64,000 nucleotides of DNA from contig OU612065.1 of NCBI GenBank assembly GCA_914767715.1, positions 37,324,001 to 37,388,000 of the forward strand. Direction: 5' to 3'. The DNA comes from Membranipora membranacea (taxonomy: Eukaryota; Bryozoa; Gymnolaemata; Cheilostomatida; Membraniporidae). Under the pieces are notes generated by a model. The model was not told the origin of the DNA. It was given only the letters and a program-made list of their open reading frames with translations, and made no database searches. Made by a program: the position numbers and the translations under genes. Shown here piece after piece: positions 50,101-61,500 of the stretch; the first letter of the stretch is position 1; each line of letters starts with the position of its first letter.

Positions 50101-51525
50101 AAATTATTTACATCACACAGATCGGACATCTAAAAAATTTCAAAATCTAGCAACACATGACCCCAATTCTTCTGTTATAGTGAGTGATCAGGACCGAGCG
50201 ATGACGCGAAGTGATGAAGTATCAGACCAAGCAGTCAGTCCTGAGGCTCAGATAGCCTCACATCTAACTACTGAAGCTAAAATAGCCTCACATCTAACTA
50301 CTGAGCTGAATCAGACTCAGTCAGATACTGAGATATTAGTCACCACACAGAGACAGTACGCTGATGACGCGTGGGAGGAGTCTGAGCCGACTCCGCCCAC
50401 TCACAGCAGACCAGCCTTACTACCAGATCCTCATCACCAATATGGTAAAAATAGAGTGTAAGTACTCATCACGCTCTGAAATGATAAAAAAAATTTGGAA
50501 TCGATCACACATTTTATAATAATTTTAAATACTAAAAATTGGATTTGACCGGAGTAGATAATGGTCATAAAGAAAGGACAATCTCAGCAGTTTCAGGTTA
50601 CTAGTGCCTCGTATGGCCAGCTGTGTTGAAAAGAAATTGTGTGCACTTGACAGTGCCACGGCTGTTATGACTTCTACTCCATGAAATGATAATTCATTGG
50701 TTTCTATAAATAATAAACTCTTTTCCACTGCCCCAGCCTATTTCATTCATTCTACTGTAAAGTTTATATAGGTCATGCCAAGTGTCTCACATGTGATTCC
50801 GTTCTCGTGATTATAGAGACTAAAGGTGACAATGAATCAACACCAGTACATATATTACAAAGCTTATTTGATCGCTCCACATTTCTTGCAATGTAGAATA
50901 GATTGATTCTATTATCGTGTTTGCGTGCCTGTTGTTGCAGAGAGAAATGTTGGACTTGTAAATCTGCCACACACCAATCGATGGCCTGCCCTGAGAGAGG
51001 GAGAATACCATGTAAGCTAGCAGTGTGCGGCGGAACTGCTACCTCCAATCATCTGGCAAAAGACTGCCAGAAGGCCAGAGAGGCATACCTAGCCAGAGGA
51101 TGTCCATATTGTCTGCAGAAAGATCACTCAATGGTTGATGCTCAATATCACTGTAATCCAGGCCAGAAGATTCACTTCACATTTCTTGAAAAGGCTCCTC
51201 GAACCTCCTTCATGGGTGGGGCGGTGCGAAACTCGAAGGTAAATATTTAGAGCAAAAGATTGATATTAATCTAAATGCTTTCTGACGTGGTCATTGGCAG
51301 TATGTTAGCTCCCGATAACTGTCTCACTATCACGTTGGCTAGACGCAATATTTCACAGCTGTGATGTCTTGTCAGAGGGATGTTTGTCAACTTACAACTC
51401 TACATCTTATCATATTGACAATATTATAGATGCAGCAGCAGCAGAGAGGACCAGCAGTGAGAAGAGGAGGTGGTAGAGGTCGAGCTGGAAGCAGTGGCGG
51501 TAGATTCAGGGAATCAAACTTCTAA
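35177..51525 (+). CDS. B-box / coiled-coil / Tudor / zinc-knuckle / RG-rich protein, piRNA-pathway type
   Basis: About 22 exons (35177-35246, 35842-35936, 36336-36382, 36666-36731, 37039-37210, 37665-37745, 38451-38592, 39343-39499, 39913-40054, 40543-40662, 41052-41186, 41594-41690, 42755-43342, 43773-43928, 44338-45065, 45423-45583, 46991-47130, 47833-47947, 48234-48433, 50180-~50458, 50941-51238, 51430-51525) join in consistent phase to ~1,360 residues. Residues 1-55 are a B-box-like Cys/His finger ([22 protein letters not shown]). Residues ~60-180 are helical, likely coiled coil. An extended Tudor domain spans ~225-440: [36 protein letters not shown]-like start [13 protein letters not shown] and IPVWYVEL. 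Residues ~440-1230 are low-complexity, Pro/Ser/Gln-rich. Then comes [14 protein letters not shown], an exact CX2CX4HX4C zinc knuckle, with two more variant fingers, and the C-terminus [19 protein letters not shown]17/Qin-like proteins also pair zinc fingers with Tudor domains that bind methylarginine of Piwi proteins. The tail could itself be methylated. Exon usage around 48.4-50.2 kb is the least certain. Confidence 0.75.
36473..36562. repeat. 18-bp minisatellite, five copies
   Basis: Unit TCCCTTATGTGTGTCCCR repeated five times with few changes, in an intron of the Tudor gene. The open frames here in several phases are caused by the 18-bp period and are not genes. Confidence 0.85.
37308..37372. 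mobile_element. 47-bp hairpin element with 9-bp target duplication
   Basis: Arms TAGCCCTGTTCACACGGCCA and its exact inverse (20 bp each) surround a 7-base loop (37317-37363). AGGTTTTAT flanks it on both sides (37308-37316 and 37364-37372). It lies in a Tudor-gene intron. Nine-base duplications are known for MuDR and Merlin elements, but the class is not decided. Confidence 0.75.
38815..38858. mobile_element. 30-bp perfect palindrome with 7-bp target duplication
   Basis: 38822-38851 is a perfect palindrome, CACAGAGTAAGGATA and its inverse with no loop. ATATTAA flanks it on both sides (38815-38821 and 38852-38858). It shares the outer 15 bp of both arms with the element at 29551-29588, but the flanks differ. 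Confidence 0.75.
39644..39670. repeat. short hairpin GTGGTAGCC / GGCTACCAC
   Basis: Nine-base perfect arms around a nine-base loop in a Tudor-gene intron. No flanking duplication seen, so it may be chance or an old hairpin insertion. Confidence 0.3.
40919..40965. repeat. short hairpin element, GAGTTGTC type, copy 2
   Basis: Arms TTTGGAGTTG and CAACTCCAAA with an inner near-palindrome. Its reverse complement aligns with 30829-30873 across GAGTTGTC, CTCTGA and ATAGAGC. AAACCATA occurs just left and right, but not flush with the left arm. Confidence 0.45.
43489..43594 (-). repeat. tRNA-derived SINE, copy 2
   Basis: The reverse complement matches the element at 7033: GGGCTTGCTAATCACTGCCA in the head, a B-box-like GCTCAAATCTC, CATTGGGGGAACTTTC, then the tail GATTGTTCCAGCC and CAGCACCCTC. 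It lies in a Tudor-gene intron. Confidence 0.7.
45223..45241. repeat. 19-bp palindrome TTGTTCGCA-G-TGCGAACAA
   Basis: Perfect 9-bp arms around one base, in a Tudor-gene intron. No flanking duplication is evident. Confidence 0.35.
45614..46657. repeat. 12-bp minisatellite, about 87 units, in a Tudor-gene intron
   Basis: Unit CCTCACCCTCCA repeated over ~1.04 kb, with variants in which the last base of the unit is G or T and some inserted or lost 6-bp half units. The variants recur in blocks, so a higher-order pattern exists. The period is a multiple of three, so long open frames exist on both strands; these are not genes. The intron's splice sites are the donor at 45584 and the acceptor at 46990. 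Confidence 0.92.
48531..48572. repeat. 21-bp tandem duplication
   Basis: AGCAGTCTAAGCACCTAGACC occurs twice in a row, exactly, in a Tudor-gene intron. Confidence 0.8.
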
Positions 51526-52077
51526 TATCCCTCCCCCTCCAAACCCAACGACCAAGGTCACACAGGGACATACTTAGTGCAGTATCACAGATAGTTTTAA
51601 TTTTGCTCGAGGCCAGTAGTGCTGAGAATTAGTTAGGGTACTACTGAAGTACAGATAGTACAGAAGTACATTACAGTATTTTCCAGCCCAAAAACTCGAA
51701 TTTATGTTTGTTTTGAACTGCTGATGGTTTCAGCAAAGTTCACTGTTATTTTTATGGTGATATTCTAAGCTCAATTATCATCATAATACATACATTCACA
51801 GATACCAGATTGTGTTAAATTTGCCATAATATGTACCGGTTAAAGACATAGCCTGATAGACATGACAATTTTGTTTGTTATTATTTAATAGAGAATTGTG
51901 CAACTGTACTCAGAGATGCTATGGGACATTCATGTAGTAAAAATAGTCATGCTTGTAAAAAAAAATGCATATATCTATTTACATAGTGTAAAAAACATAG
52001 AAAAATACCTCACAGAATGTAATATATATACATAGGGTCATCAACACTTTAGACAAGGAAATAGTCTGCTGTTATTT

Positions 52078-52993
52078 TCAGTTATTTATATTATTTAACT
52101 GTTTTTCATAATTTTTCAGTTGAAAAATAAATCCTATGTTAGGATTAATATTTGGTCTCTTTTCTTTGACTATGCTCCATGCAGCATCATATGAGAGGGT
52201 TTGTGTTTTCATGAGGTAGGCTATGAGGATTGCTGCCGAACGTGACACGCCAGCATTACAATGTATAAGCACCTTACCATTGCTGCTTATGCATTCTTCA
52301 ATGAACGTGAATGCTTGCATATAATAGTCACTGAGTTCTGTTTGTGGGAGATCGAGAATATTTAGGCACATATGTCTAGTATTGCTTAGTGGTGGCCTGT
52401 AGTCTTTTAAAGGCGCTACTGTTAATATGTGAGTAACGCCATATTTGGTCAACAGCTCTTTATCCATTGCTGCATCTGCGGAACCTATAACATAAAAACA
52501 ATGCTTCATCAGCTTATACAGCATACTTAGCACTTTAATGCGGAAGTTAACGAATTGACCTAGTGCATTGATTGGTAATTTGTATTGGTGAGGGCCTTCA
52601 TTCCGACTAGCTCTTATTCCAGCACAGTTGGACCTAGCTTGGTGACAGATAATAATATTGGGATAAATGTGGCACACAGGAACTTATTCTAGCTTGTGTA
52701 GAATAACAATTGCCATGATACATACCCAGACCCAGTTACTAATTACCTATGAGCAGATGATCATCTATTGCACCAACATGTAAATCTGGTTTATCATCAA
52801 TCACAAAACCAGAACAAGATGGAGGTCGGAGCACCAGGTTTGGAGGCCGGCCACTGAAGCTCTGTTTGGCGTTTGAGTGCAGTTCTTTCCTTGATTCAAT
52901 GTATTGTTTACCCTCACAGGTTGTCACTTTTGTTTCTGCAGGCTTTAGCTGTTTTCTCTTGCTTGACAAAGCTGAATCATTCAACCACTCCAT
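52078..52993 (-). CDS. DUSP19-like dual-specificity phosphatase, copy A
   Basis: Two exons: 52993-52747 and 52484-52078, phase 1, giving about 217 residues, the usual length of DUSP19. The N-terminal half (1-70) is poorly conserved and polar. Then comes PDLHVGAIDDHLLIGS, the typical entry of the DUSP19 catalytic domain. KYGVTHILTVA and NILDLPQTELSDYY (with the general-acid Asp) follow, then the active-site loop IHCNAGVSRSAAILIAYLM (Cys nucleophile, Arg for phosphate) and KEKRPNINPNIGFIFQLKNY. All catalytic residues are present, so it should be active on phospho-Tyr/Thr; vertebrate DUSP19 is a regulator of the JNK cascade. A close paralogue lies ~2.8 kb upstream on the same strand. Confidence 0.88.
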
Positions 52994-54645
52994 GACTTGT
53001 GGTCTCTAGAAAAACAGTGAAAATTACACACAATTTAATCCAACTAGGCCCTATATAATTTATGCTAAATAGGAGACGGGGCCTATCCTACTACGGATAT
53101 TTTTTTTAGGAGGGGGACACATCCCACTAGATCTAAGCTCAGCTGAGGTGTTTTGAATAGTTCAGATTACATTACCATTTAGCCTGATGTTCTCTGCCTT
53201 TCTGAGCACAGCGCTTAGTCTAAAGAGGTCTGAGAGCCACCTAGTCCAAATTTAGAGGCTTGATTGACCATTCTCCTATGACAATAAGCATGGTGTGTCA
53301 CCAGAGAAGTGGGCTCCTGACCATGTCAGAATGGGGGTCGCAACTTATTATTCATTCATCTACCACTGGCAAAATTTGGTCAGACTGTTTACTGAGTGAG
53401 CTGGTCAAGTGCCAAGTGAACACTAGGCTATGCGATGGACTCCCTCTCATTCTCAATATATTGATGAGTTCATTGGCTGGGCTATATCACATGTTTACAG
53501 CTTTGAAATTTCTACTGTCACAGCAGTGGCAGTCACAGCCACTGACTACTCAAGCAGTCTGGTGATTGTTAACCCATTTGTTGACAGTGAGTGAGGCCAA
53601 CTGCAGTTTGATCTAAAGTCAAAGTGGTCAGGTTCCCTAGGTAGGTAGGTTCTTTTAGCCCTTCTTTCTGCAAGGACATGAGATATTTAGCTAAGTCAAC
53701 TCAAAATTAAAGTGGTACCTTGGCTTCCCCAAGTGGTAACAGCTGCTCCTTGCACCGGTATATTTAACTAGGCTATCATAAATTGATTGTGTTTCATTTT
53801 TAAATCATTATAATGAATAATAAATGATGAATGTTGTTTTCAAAAGACAAGTAGTCAAATTACCTGAGTGTACTATGCTATGAAACTTGTATAGGTAAGA
53901 GTGACAGTTCCTGAGATTCAAACTGTGCAGACTGATATTACATTGGTCTGTAGTAAGGAGACTGTGAATGCATAGAGAGCAATTGGACTGCAAATTAGCA
54001 CACAACAATCTCTGCAGAAATTTAGTGGAAAAAAAAAGTTTTTACATGTAAAGAAACTTTTTTTATTACCTTCATCTCAAAAGAAATTGGAACCAACAAC
54101 TTGGGAATTGTCTTGTCATACACACAGAGCAGGTAACCACCAATCAGGTAGAAGAAAGGAGTCACTAACCACTTATTTCAATCAATGAACTCAGGTTTAG
54201 TTCATTGTTTCAATGTGCTAACTCCTTGATCCAATGCAGTTTAATTGATATAAGCAAGTCAATGACCTTTCAACAGGATGTTTTATGAGAAAACCTGCCT
54301 GATTCCGGCAAATTAGGCTCATTGAAAGGCTAAATAAGGCTTCCCTCCGCAGGTAACGTTCATGTTAATTGTAAGAATAATCTGGATTGGGACTGTCAAT
54401 ATTGATTGGTCACTCTTATCATTTCTCTGTGGTAACTCCTTGGTGGTACATAACCCATAAAGATGACACTACATTCTGACCAGTATCCCATAGACCAAGG
54501 AGTTAACTCCTTGCATAGACCACAGAAAACTCTTTGAAAACTGCTTCAAGATCTATTCATGAAGATGATTCATCCAATCATGCTATATACTCTGGAATAT
54601 CTTTTTATCACATCATAATGGATTTTAGAATCAATTGTGGTTACC
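52994..54645. other. spacer between the two phosphatase genes
   Basis: About 1.6 kb with no supported coding exon. The motif AACTCCTTG recurs several times near 54216-54520 and includes the palindrome AAGGAGTTAACTCCTT. Otherwise nothing recognised. Confidence 0.4.
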
Positions 54646-55030
54646 TTAAAGGGCAACCAAGGTTTCAAACAACTTCTCATTGATGGCCATTGATTAATAG
54701 CAGATTGCACCTTCTGCATGGGGAAAAAAACAAAATATAATTCGGATGATTATTCAGCCAGAATTCTTGTGAAACATTTCTTCCATCAGGTACTCAAACT
54801 CAGCTAAAAGAGAATACCACATAGCAGTTTCCTCTTCCTGTTATTATTTAGCCTGTGCTCTATAATTATTACAGCAAAGTCTTGGAACCTCCCCTAAACT
54901 GAAGTGTTACCCAGCTTAGAGTCAGCAACTACTTTGAGTTTTGCATCGCGTAATGCACCAAGCTGATGCTGCCCAGCACATTATTTGCTACCCATTAATG
55001 CATTGCTGCGAAACCTTGGTTGCCCTTTAA
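54646..55030. mobile_element. 377-bp MITE with TTAA target duplication (Kolobok/piggyBac type)
   Basis: Element 54650-55026 starts AGGGCAACCAAGGTTTC and ends with the exact inverse GAAACCTTGGTTGCCCT. TTAA stands on both sides (54646-54649 and 55027-55030). The interior has no coding capacity. TTAA duplication is shared by Kolobok and piggyBac; termini starting AGGG fit Kolobok better. Confidence 0.85.
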
Positions 55031-55786
55031 TTAAGATATAATAAGTTCTGATAGAAGAAATCATTCCGATTAGTTATATTGCCAGGGTAATTTATTCATG
55101 GTTAAGTTTTTTTTTCTGTGAGAACATAAAATTCTGTCTATAAGAAATATTTTGATGTGACACACAAGTCCACTTACTATACAATTTTTTTTTGTCAATC
55201 AAATCCTACAATGTTTTAATTCTGGATGATTATTAAAGGCATGATGAGTCATGAATCGTATACTAAACAATTTAGAATCGCTTTAAGAAATTCCGCTTTG
55301 AAAGACAGTACCATATTTTTTCTTGTCAATAAATGAATTTTTTGCTTTTTATGAAGACATATGTGAATAAATCAAATACCCTATATCTATCTATTTCTAA
55401 ACTTGCTGTATATTTCCCATCAAAGCCTTCAAAATACAATTCATGAAATACAAATCTCAATTATTGAAACCGTTTTGATATAAGAACTCATTCTCAGCTT
55501 TATGATTGATTTATTGTATAGGGAGGATAATAACCTGAGCTGAACCTCTGATATTTATGTATAATTAATCTGTATCAAAAAATTTGTAACAAGCAATAAA
55601 TTTGTCTACGAACAAATCCACATTGAAATATTATATGAAGTTTTTTTTTTCTCATCAAAGGGAGGGTATAGAACATGAGCAAGCGCAGAAAGAATACAAA
55701 TATTGATCCTTAGATATTCTCAAAAATATATCACTGTCATTCATAGCTCAGTATTGGCTTGGCTAATTCTAACTTTTTTTACGAGT
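55031..55786. other. intergenic, 3' side of phosphatase copy B
   Basis: AT-rich sequence, likely including the 3' UTR of the copy B gene. Nothing else recognised. Confidence 0.4.
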
Positions 55787-56658
55787 TTATTCTTTCTCAT
55801 AATCTTTCAGCTGAGAGATGAACCCCTTGTTAGGATTAATCGAGGGCCTCTTTTCTTTAACCAAGTTCCATGCTGTTTGAAATGAGTGATTCTGTCTTTC
55901 CATCAAATACGCGATGAGAATGGTTGCAGACCGTGACTTGCCTGCCACACAGTGTATGAGTATTCGTCCTCCGGCAGCTACACACTCATCAATAAACGAA
56001 AACGCTGCCGAGAAATATCTGCTCATCTCTGTTTGAGGGATATCCTCAATACTTAGAAACAGATGCTTTGCGTTGGCAGTAGGAGGTTTATAATTGTGTA
56101 ACTGATTGGCGACAGTTAGGACATGGGTAACTCCATGTTTTCTCAGCAGCCCACCATCTTTTGCAACATCTTCAGATCCTTTTGGTATTTAGCAAAAATA
56201 AATCATCAGTTGAATTGAATCAAATTGTTAAGTAAACAAGTTACCATACCAGATATCTATAATTTGTTCTTCATTTCATATCATTACAAAAGGCACTCAA
56301 ACTCAAACAAACATAGCCCCTCCCCCCACCCTCATGCAAATTATGCAACTTAGACAGTACCTAAAAGCAGGTGATCATCAATGACTCCGACTTGTAGATC
56401 TAGAACCACATGTCCGCCACATGACGGCGCTGTAGGAGGCCTCACATGCCTGAGGTCTGTCATTGCAGCACGCAGAGAAGATTTTTTCTCTCTCTTAAAA
56501 AAATGCAAGAAATATAGTCTATCTGGTAGATCATATAATATGAAAAAGTTTGAGTTATAACAGAAATTCATCCTATTTTTAAAGGAAAAAACTGAGAGGT
56601 GGAAGTGATGATCAGGAGACAGGGTAGTCGGCAGAAAAGGGTTCACACCTGAATTCAT
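55787..56658 (-). CDS. DUSP19-like dual-specificity phosphatase, copy B
   Basis: The main exons are about 56496-56361 and 56178-55787. They read LDLQVGVIDDHLLLGS, KHGVTHVLTVA, SIEDIPQTEMSRYF (general-acid Asp), then the signature IHCVAGKSRSATILIAYLM and KEKRPSINPNKGFISQLKDY. The protein is a clear paralogue of copy A with the same intron position, but the loop is HCVAGKSRS where copy A has HCNAGVSRS. The N-terminus is shorter; an ATG at 56658 followed by a donor (TTCAG|GTGTGA) could supply a three-residue first exon spliced in matching phase to 56492, but this is a guess. All residues needed for catalysis are present. Tandem duplication of one ancestral gene is the simplest origin. Confidence 0.83.
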
Positions 56659-58504
56659 ACAATTTGGAGTAATTTAGTCTCCACAAGAGGCAAAATCAAA
56701 GTTGCCTAAGTAAGATCTAAAATATTGCAAATGGTCTGCCATTAAAAATGCAGGCAAAACAAGACAGGGTATTACAGCCAGGATGCTAATGTGACGAGAA
56801 AGCGAACAGCCCCGGGGGCTGGTTGGCTTATTGTTTGCCTACCTGGTTATGTGTGTAAAACGTCAAGTAGCGAATACAGTTGCAGTAGTTTGCTTCCCTG
56901 TCTAGTGAGTGTACTAAGCTGCATGCCTTTGAATACCAATTTTTTTTTTAATTAAACAGGTGTAATTAGGTTTATACTCTCCTACACTACTAACAGCGTC
57001 TGACGTAGTCGAATTACATCACTTCCTATTCCTACTACAGTAAGTGATAGTGTAATAGCTTATCCTCATAACAAGATTAGAGCTTAGTTTACTGGTTATT
57101 TTCGGTGCCATCATTAGACTGAATTGTTTTTCCACCAAATAAACAATGTAAATAAATACGCATTCTTCAGATGAAGAGTTTGCGTAGAGAAGTACAGGCT
57201 AAATGAGCTTTTTGTTGATTGGTATTTTGATTTTTAGCAAGCACAAAATTTTTCTCAAACCCAATTTTGTTATAAATAGATTAATCTTTAGTAATTTACG
57301 ATCCCACGATTAAATAGATTAAAGCTGAACGGAAGTGGCAGAAAATAATTTATCTTGTTTGATCAACAATCACCGCAGTACTTGTCAAACTATCAAAACA
57401 ATTGCTTTTAGTCTGTAAATTGGTAAATTTAAAATGGAGTAAAACAAAATACATCATCGAAAAGACCATGCGACAGACAATTTTTAGCAAATTATGGGGA
57501 ATACACATTACAAAAATCTTCTGTTTTAAATCTGTTCAAACTTTTAAGCTTACTGACAAGGTTCTGTTCCTCCTTGTCCTTTGAGTAGCGGTGGGGAGCT
57601 GTGCCATTCATTTGACAGCAGGCACAACATAAATTCTAACAGAAATTTATCCGTACACAAATTATCTATGTGTTTATCAGAAATTCCATTAATCAAAGTT
57701 CAGTTTGTCCAGACAGATGAAGAACCATTAATGGCAGGCAGTGAAGTCTAAAGTGCTCCGAGGGTTTGAACTTTGAATTGCAAATTTGTGGCATTGCATT
57801 CTCAGCTTGCATCTGTCTGAGCACTTTTTTTACAAGTAGTGGTGCATTATTTGGTTTCTGCTAAGTGCTAACAACTCTTAAGGGAAGATGTCTATCTCAA
57901 GTTTATTTAATATCTTGTATTTAAGATGAGTGAAGAATAAAATACAAACATAACAGATAAAACTCAGACATATCTGATAACCTAAACTCAACAGAAACAG
58001 CTGAAATAATGGAAGAACACGACTAACCGCAATAAAGAGTAAAAACTTAAAAATTAATGACAAAATCAAACAATCAAACAATTTACAATCATGAAAAATA
58101 GTAATTGAAACAATTATCTGTAGAATGTAATTTTTGTGACTATCGACAGTCGAGCATGCTCTGATCTTAAAATTTAATATGCAATCCTTATCTTGAGGGA
58201 CTAAACAGCCAAGAACTGGATAATTGTGCGACACTGAAGGTCATTCAACTAAAAACTGCCAAAATAGCTATTTGAGGATTTATTGCAAAATGATTGCAAG
58301 GATTTAACTAAAAAAAATCTCGCCAATTCCAACTGACAGGCCCTCCTGTATGAGACTAAACTCTCCGCTGCCAACCAATCACCTAACCTAATACATGTAT
58401 AAGTAAAATAAATTCGGCATCAATGACTGAAATAGATGGTAATACTTACAATGGTAAATCTACAAAATCAGGACTAAATCAATATATATACGATCTGTGT
58501 TGTG
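56659..58504. other. intergenic region between phosphatase B and the peroxidase
   Basis: About 1.8 kb with no supported coding exon; it should contain the promoter of phosphatase B (near 56700-57000). Nothing distinctive recognised. Confidence 0.4.
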
Positions 58505-61500
58505 TTACACCGCCCTCAAACTGTCTACTGTGTTCTCTAACATTTTCACATAAGCTGGCGTGAAGGCGTTGAAGAAGGCGTGAGGATTGGATGCGAATCT
58601 GCTAACCTGAAATCATTAAAATAGAATTCAACCACAAAAAATAAATCACGCTTAGAGGGCTAGTCATATCCTGGTTGATTGGGTTATGTATTTTGCTTGG
58701 TTGGGTCATGTATGTGAAAAATTAGATTAAACATATAAGAGGAACTATTTTAGACACTGTATATTCAATAATGAGCTATATTGTTCAGGCTAATTTGGGA
58801 AATATCTAGGTAGGGTTATATCCATTACCCATCCATTATCCTGCATTACATTGGTGGCAGAAATGCTAGTGGACGGAGGCTTAAAAATAGATTGAATCAG
58901 CACAGTCTGAAAGGTTTTATATAATACACTGAGTCACTGATGTATTTCTGTAATATTTGGTGCGATACATTTACTATTACCCTTTGATCATGTATTTTGC
59001 CCACACTTCACTTTGGTAGTTATTATGTCAATCAAATTGTAGATCTTTGATTGAAGTGGTTCTAGTGAGTCACAGCAGGTCACACAACTGTTGACCTCGC
59101 TAGACTCAAATCTATGCCCATCAAAATCTTTTATTTACATGATTATAAATTCAATATTGTGATTTGGCAATGTAGTCTTTAGTGCATCAAAGAGATATAG
59201 AGGAGATTACTAAACAGTGTATCTGATCTATATCAGATGTAGACCCCTTGACCTGGAGTGTCAATACTGAATTTGAGTCTAGTGTTTCTCGGTGTAAAAT
59301 ACAAGGTAACTTTTAATGAGCGGGGCCGGTGGGCGCAACCTTGATATCTGATACATTAGGTGCATTGGGAATAAACTTACCAATGGTGCATCTGAAGAAG
59401 CACTGCACTCACTAATACATGAGGGCGTGTCATTTCGTCCTGAGGTAGTGAAGGACTTGATAAGCCTCATATCAGGGTGTAACATCATTCTTGAACCACC
59501 TATGTTATTTGGATTAACCATCCATTGGGAAGACCTATACAAATAAAACGGATATTATTGGGTTAGGAAAAATATAATTGCCCATTCTACATTACAACGT
59601 CTCAGATCAGTCATAGCCAAGTACAATTAAATAAAGGGTTTTATTCTTAGCACTGTTCTCAAAGTTGCCTTCTTATTACTTGCGAAGGCACAACTCTTAA
59701 TTAATAATGAGTATGACCTACAGCAGACAGTTTGGTCCCAAACCCCTTGCCTACAGTATAAGGCAATTGTATATGGTGATAAGCATAAATCTCTCTGGCA
59801 GAGCTGTTGGTGTAAAAACACATTCTCTGGATAAAATAGATTTATACTATGTTCAATCCAAGAATGGTCCACCATATAAATCAAGTCAATGACCAAAAAG
59901 TAAATTTAGCGAAATGTTCAGGGACTTACCCTCCAGGGGATTGGGCCACCTGCCAAGTGGTTCCGATCAGTGCCCTGTAGTAACCATTATCCATATGAGT
60001 AGGTGTATTATCCCATGCTCCCTCAAAACCGGAGTTTTCAGATTTGCAACGTCCCAAAGAGTGAGCGCCTACCAAAACCAATTGTTATTTAAACGATCTC
60101 TCAACAATCAATGACGTGATGAAAGAATGAAAGATTCTAAATTAATTTTCAAAGATTTTTTTGGACATATTGATGCTTTTTCAGGGTGCATAAATTCTAA
60201 TTTGAACTAGAAAAATAAAGACTCATAGTGATATGTGTACAGTGGGCAAAGTCCATAAGATATATTGCAACCAAATGAACAAAGAGCACCAACCTAGTAA
60301 AGCTACAGCCTCCTGTCTAGACAGCCCAAACTCCTTCATAATTACATTGAGAGCATTAGGGTCGTTTCCTTGAGGGAATTCACCATCCTTCTCCGGTTTG
60401 TCTGGATTAGAACATGTTTTACGGCCGATTCTCAGTGGTATCTTCCCTGGCCCGCCTACAACAGATAAATTTCAAGCTGTGGTTGGTCTGAGCACATTCG
60501 TTGGCTTGGGAGTCTTATATGCACAAGCCCATATTTTGATGGTAATATGAATTATAATATTATTATATTATAATAGTTGCTATTAATCAAACAAGTTCTA
60601 CCCTAAAAATGGGAAATGCATCTAGAGATTTATATCCGAAAAAATTTATTGAAACTCATTTTTACTTTTTATATTGAAAAATGTACATACCGCCTCGTCT
60701 CATGCCCTCGTTACCAGCCTCGACAGCAGCCAGGGTCACAAGGTCAGCTAGAGTGATGTCACCCTGATGCTTTGTGTAAATATCTCTTATGTCGCTGTAT
60801 GTATCTTTAAGTCCTAAGAAAGACAAATAATAAGAAGTTTAGAAAGAAATTTTCGCTTTTTTATCATCTACAACTGAAGTCATTGATGGGAATCTTTCAT
60901 TTCGAATTAGCAAGGATTTGTGTGTCAAATTAGCACAACCTCCCGCTCGAAGTCCTGGTGATTTTGGCCTGTAAAATTTTCATCCCCAAATTGTTCACTT
61001 TGAACATATAACGCTCTATCGAGAAGTGTGTGTTTTGAGAATGAGATCTCTGGCAAGCAGACTACACAAGGAACCATCCGTGATTTTAGCAGTTTTTTAC
61101 TAAAAAGCCAGCTAGTTTAAGAACTCAGGCACCAAAGCTGCTCGGCAACATCAAACATCAAATAGATCATGATCTGGGAGGAAAACAAGTAAACTTATCT
61201 ATACGGAAGTATGACGTAAACATAAAAGAAGAACATTATAGTCTGATTTAGGCGTCAATTTATTTTTCAGCTCCTAGATTTTTTTTTTATATTGCCATTG
61301 TGATTGCTTAGAAACTCAGACTTGTTTTCGTTTTCGTAATCTTGATTGTCCTAGGAATGTCTTTATCAACTTATCTGGTCAATATATATGAGACAATTTC
61401 TGTAATTTCAAATAGATGACTTGACCAATGCAGTATCTGATAGCAATGGCATAGCGCAACCAAAGATCAGCCCCTGGGATCAACACAAGGATTCACATTT

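Noticed and set aside
57878-58234. Hydrophobic 118-residue frame on the minus strand
   Set aside because: AT-driven composition, no homology recognised, no splice context.
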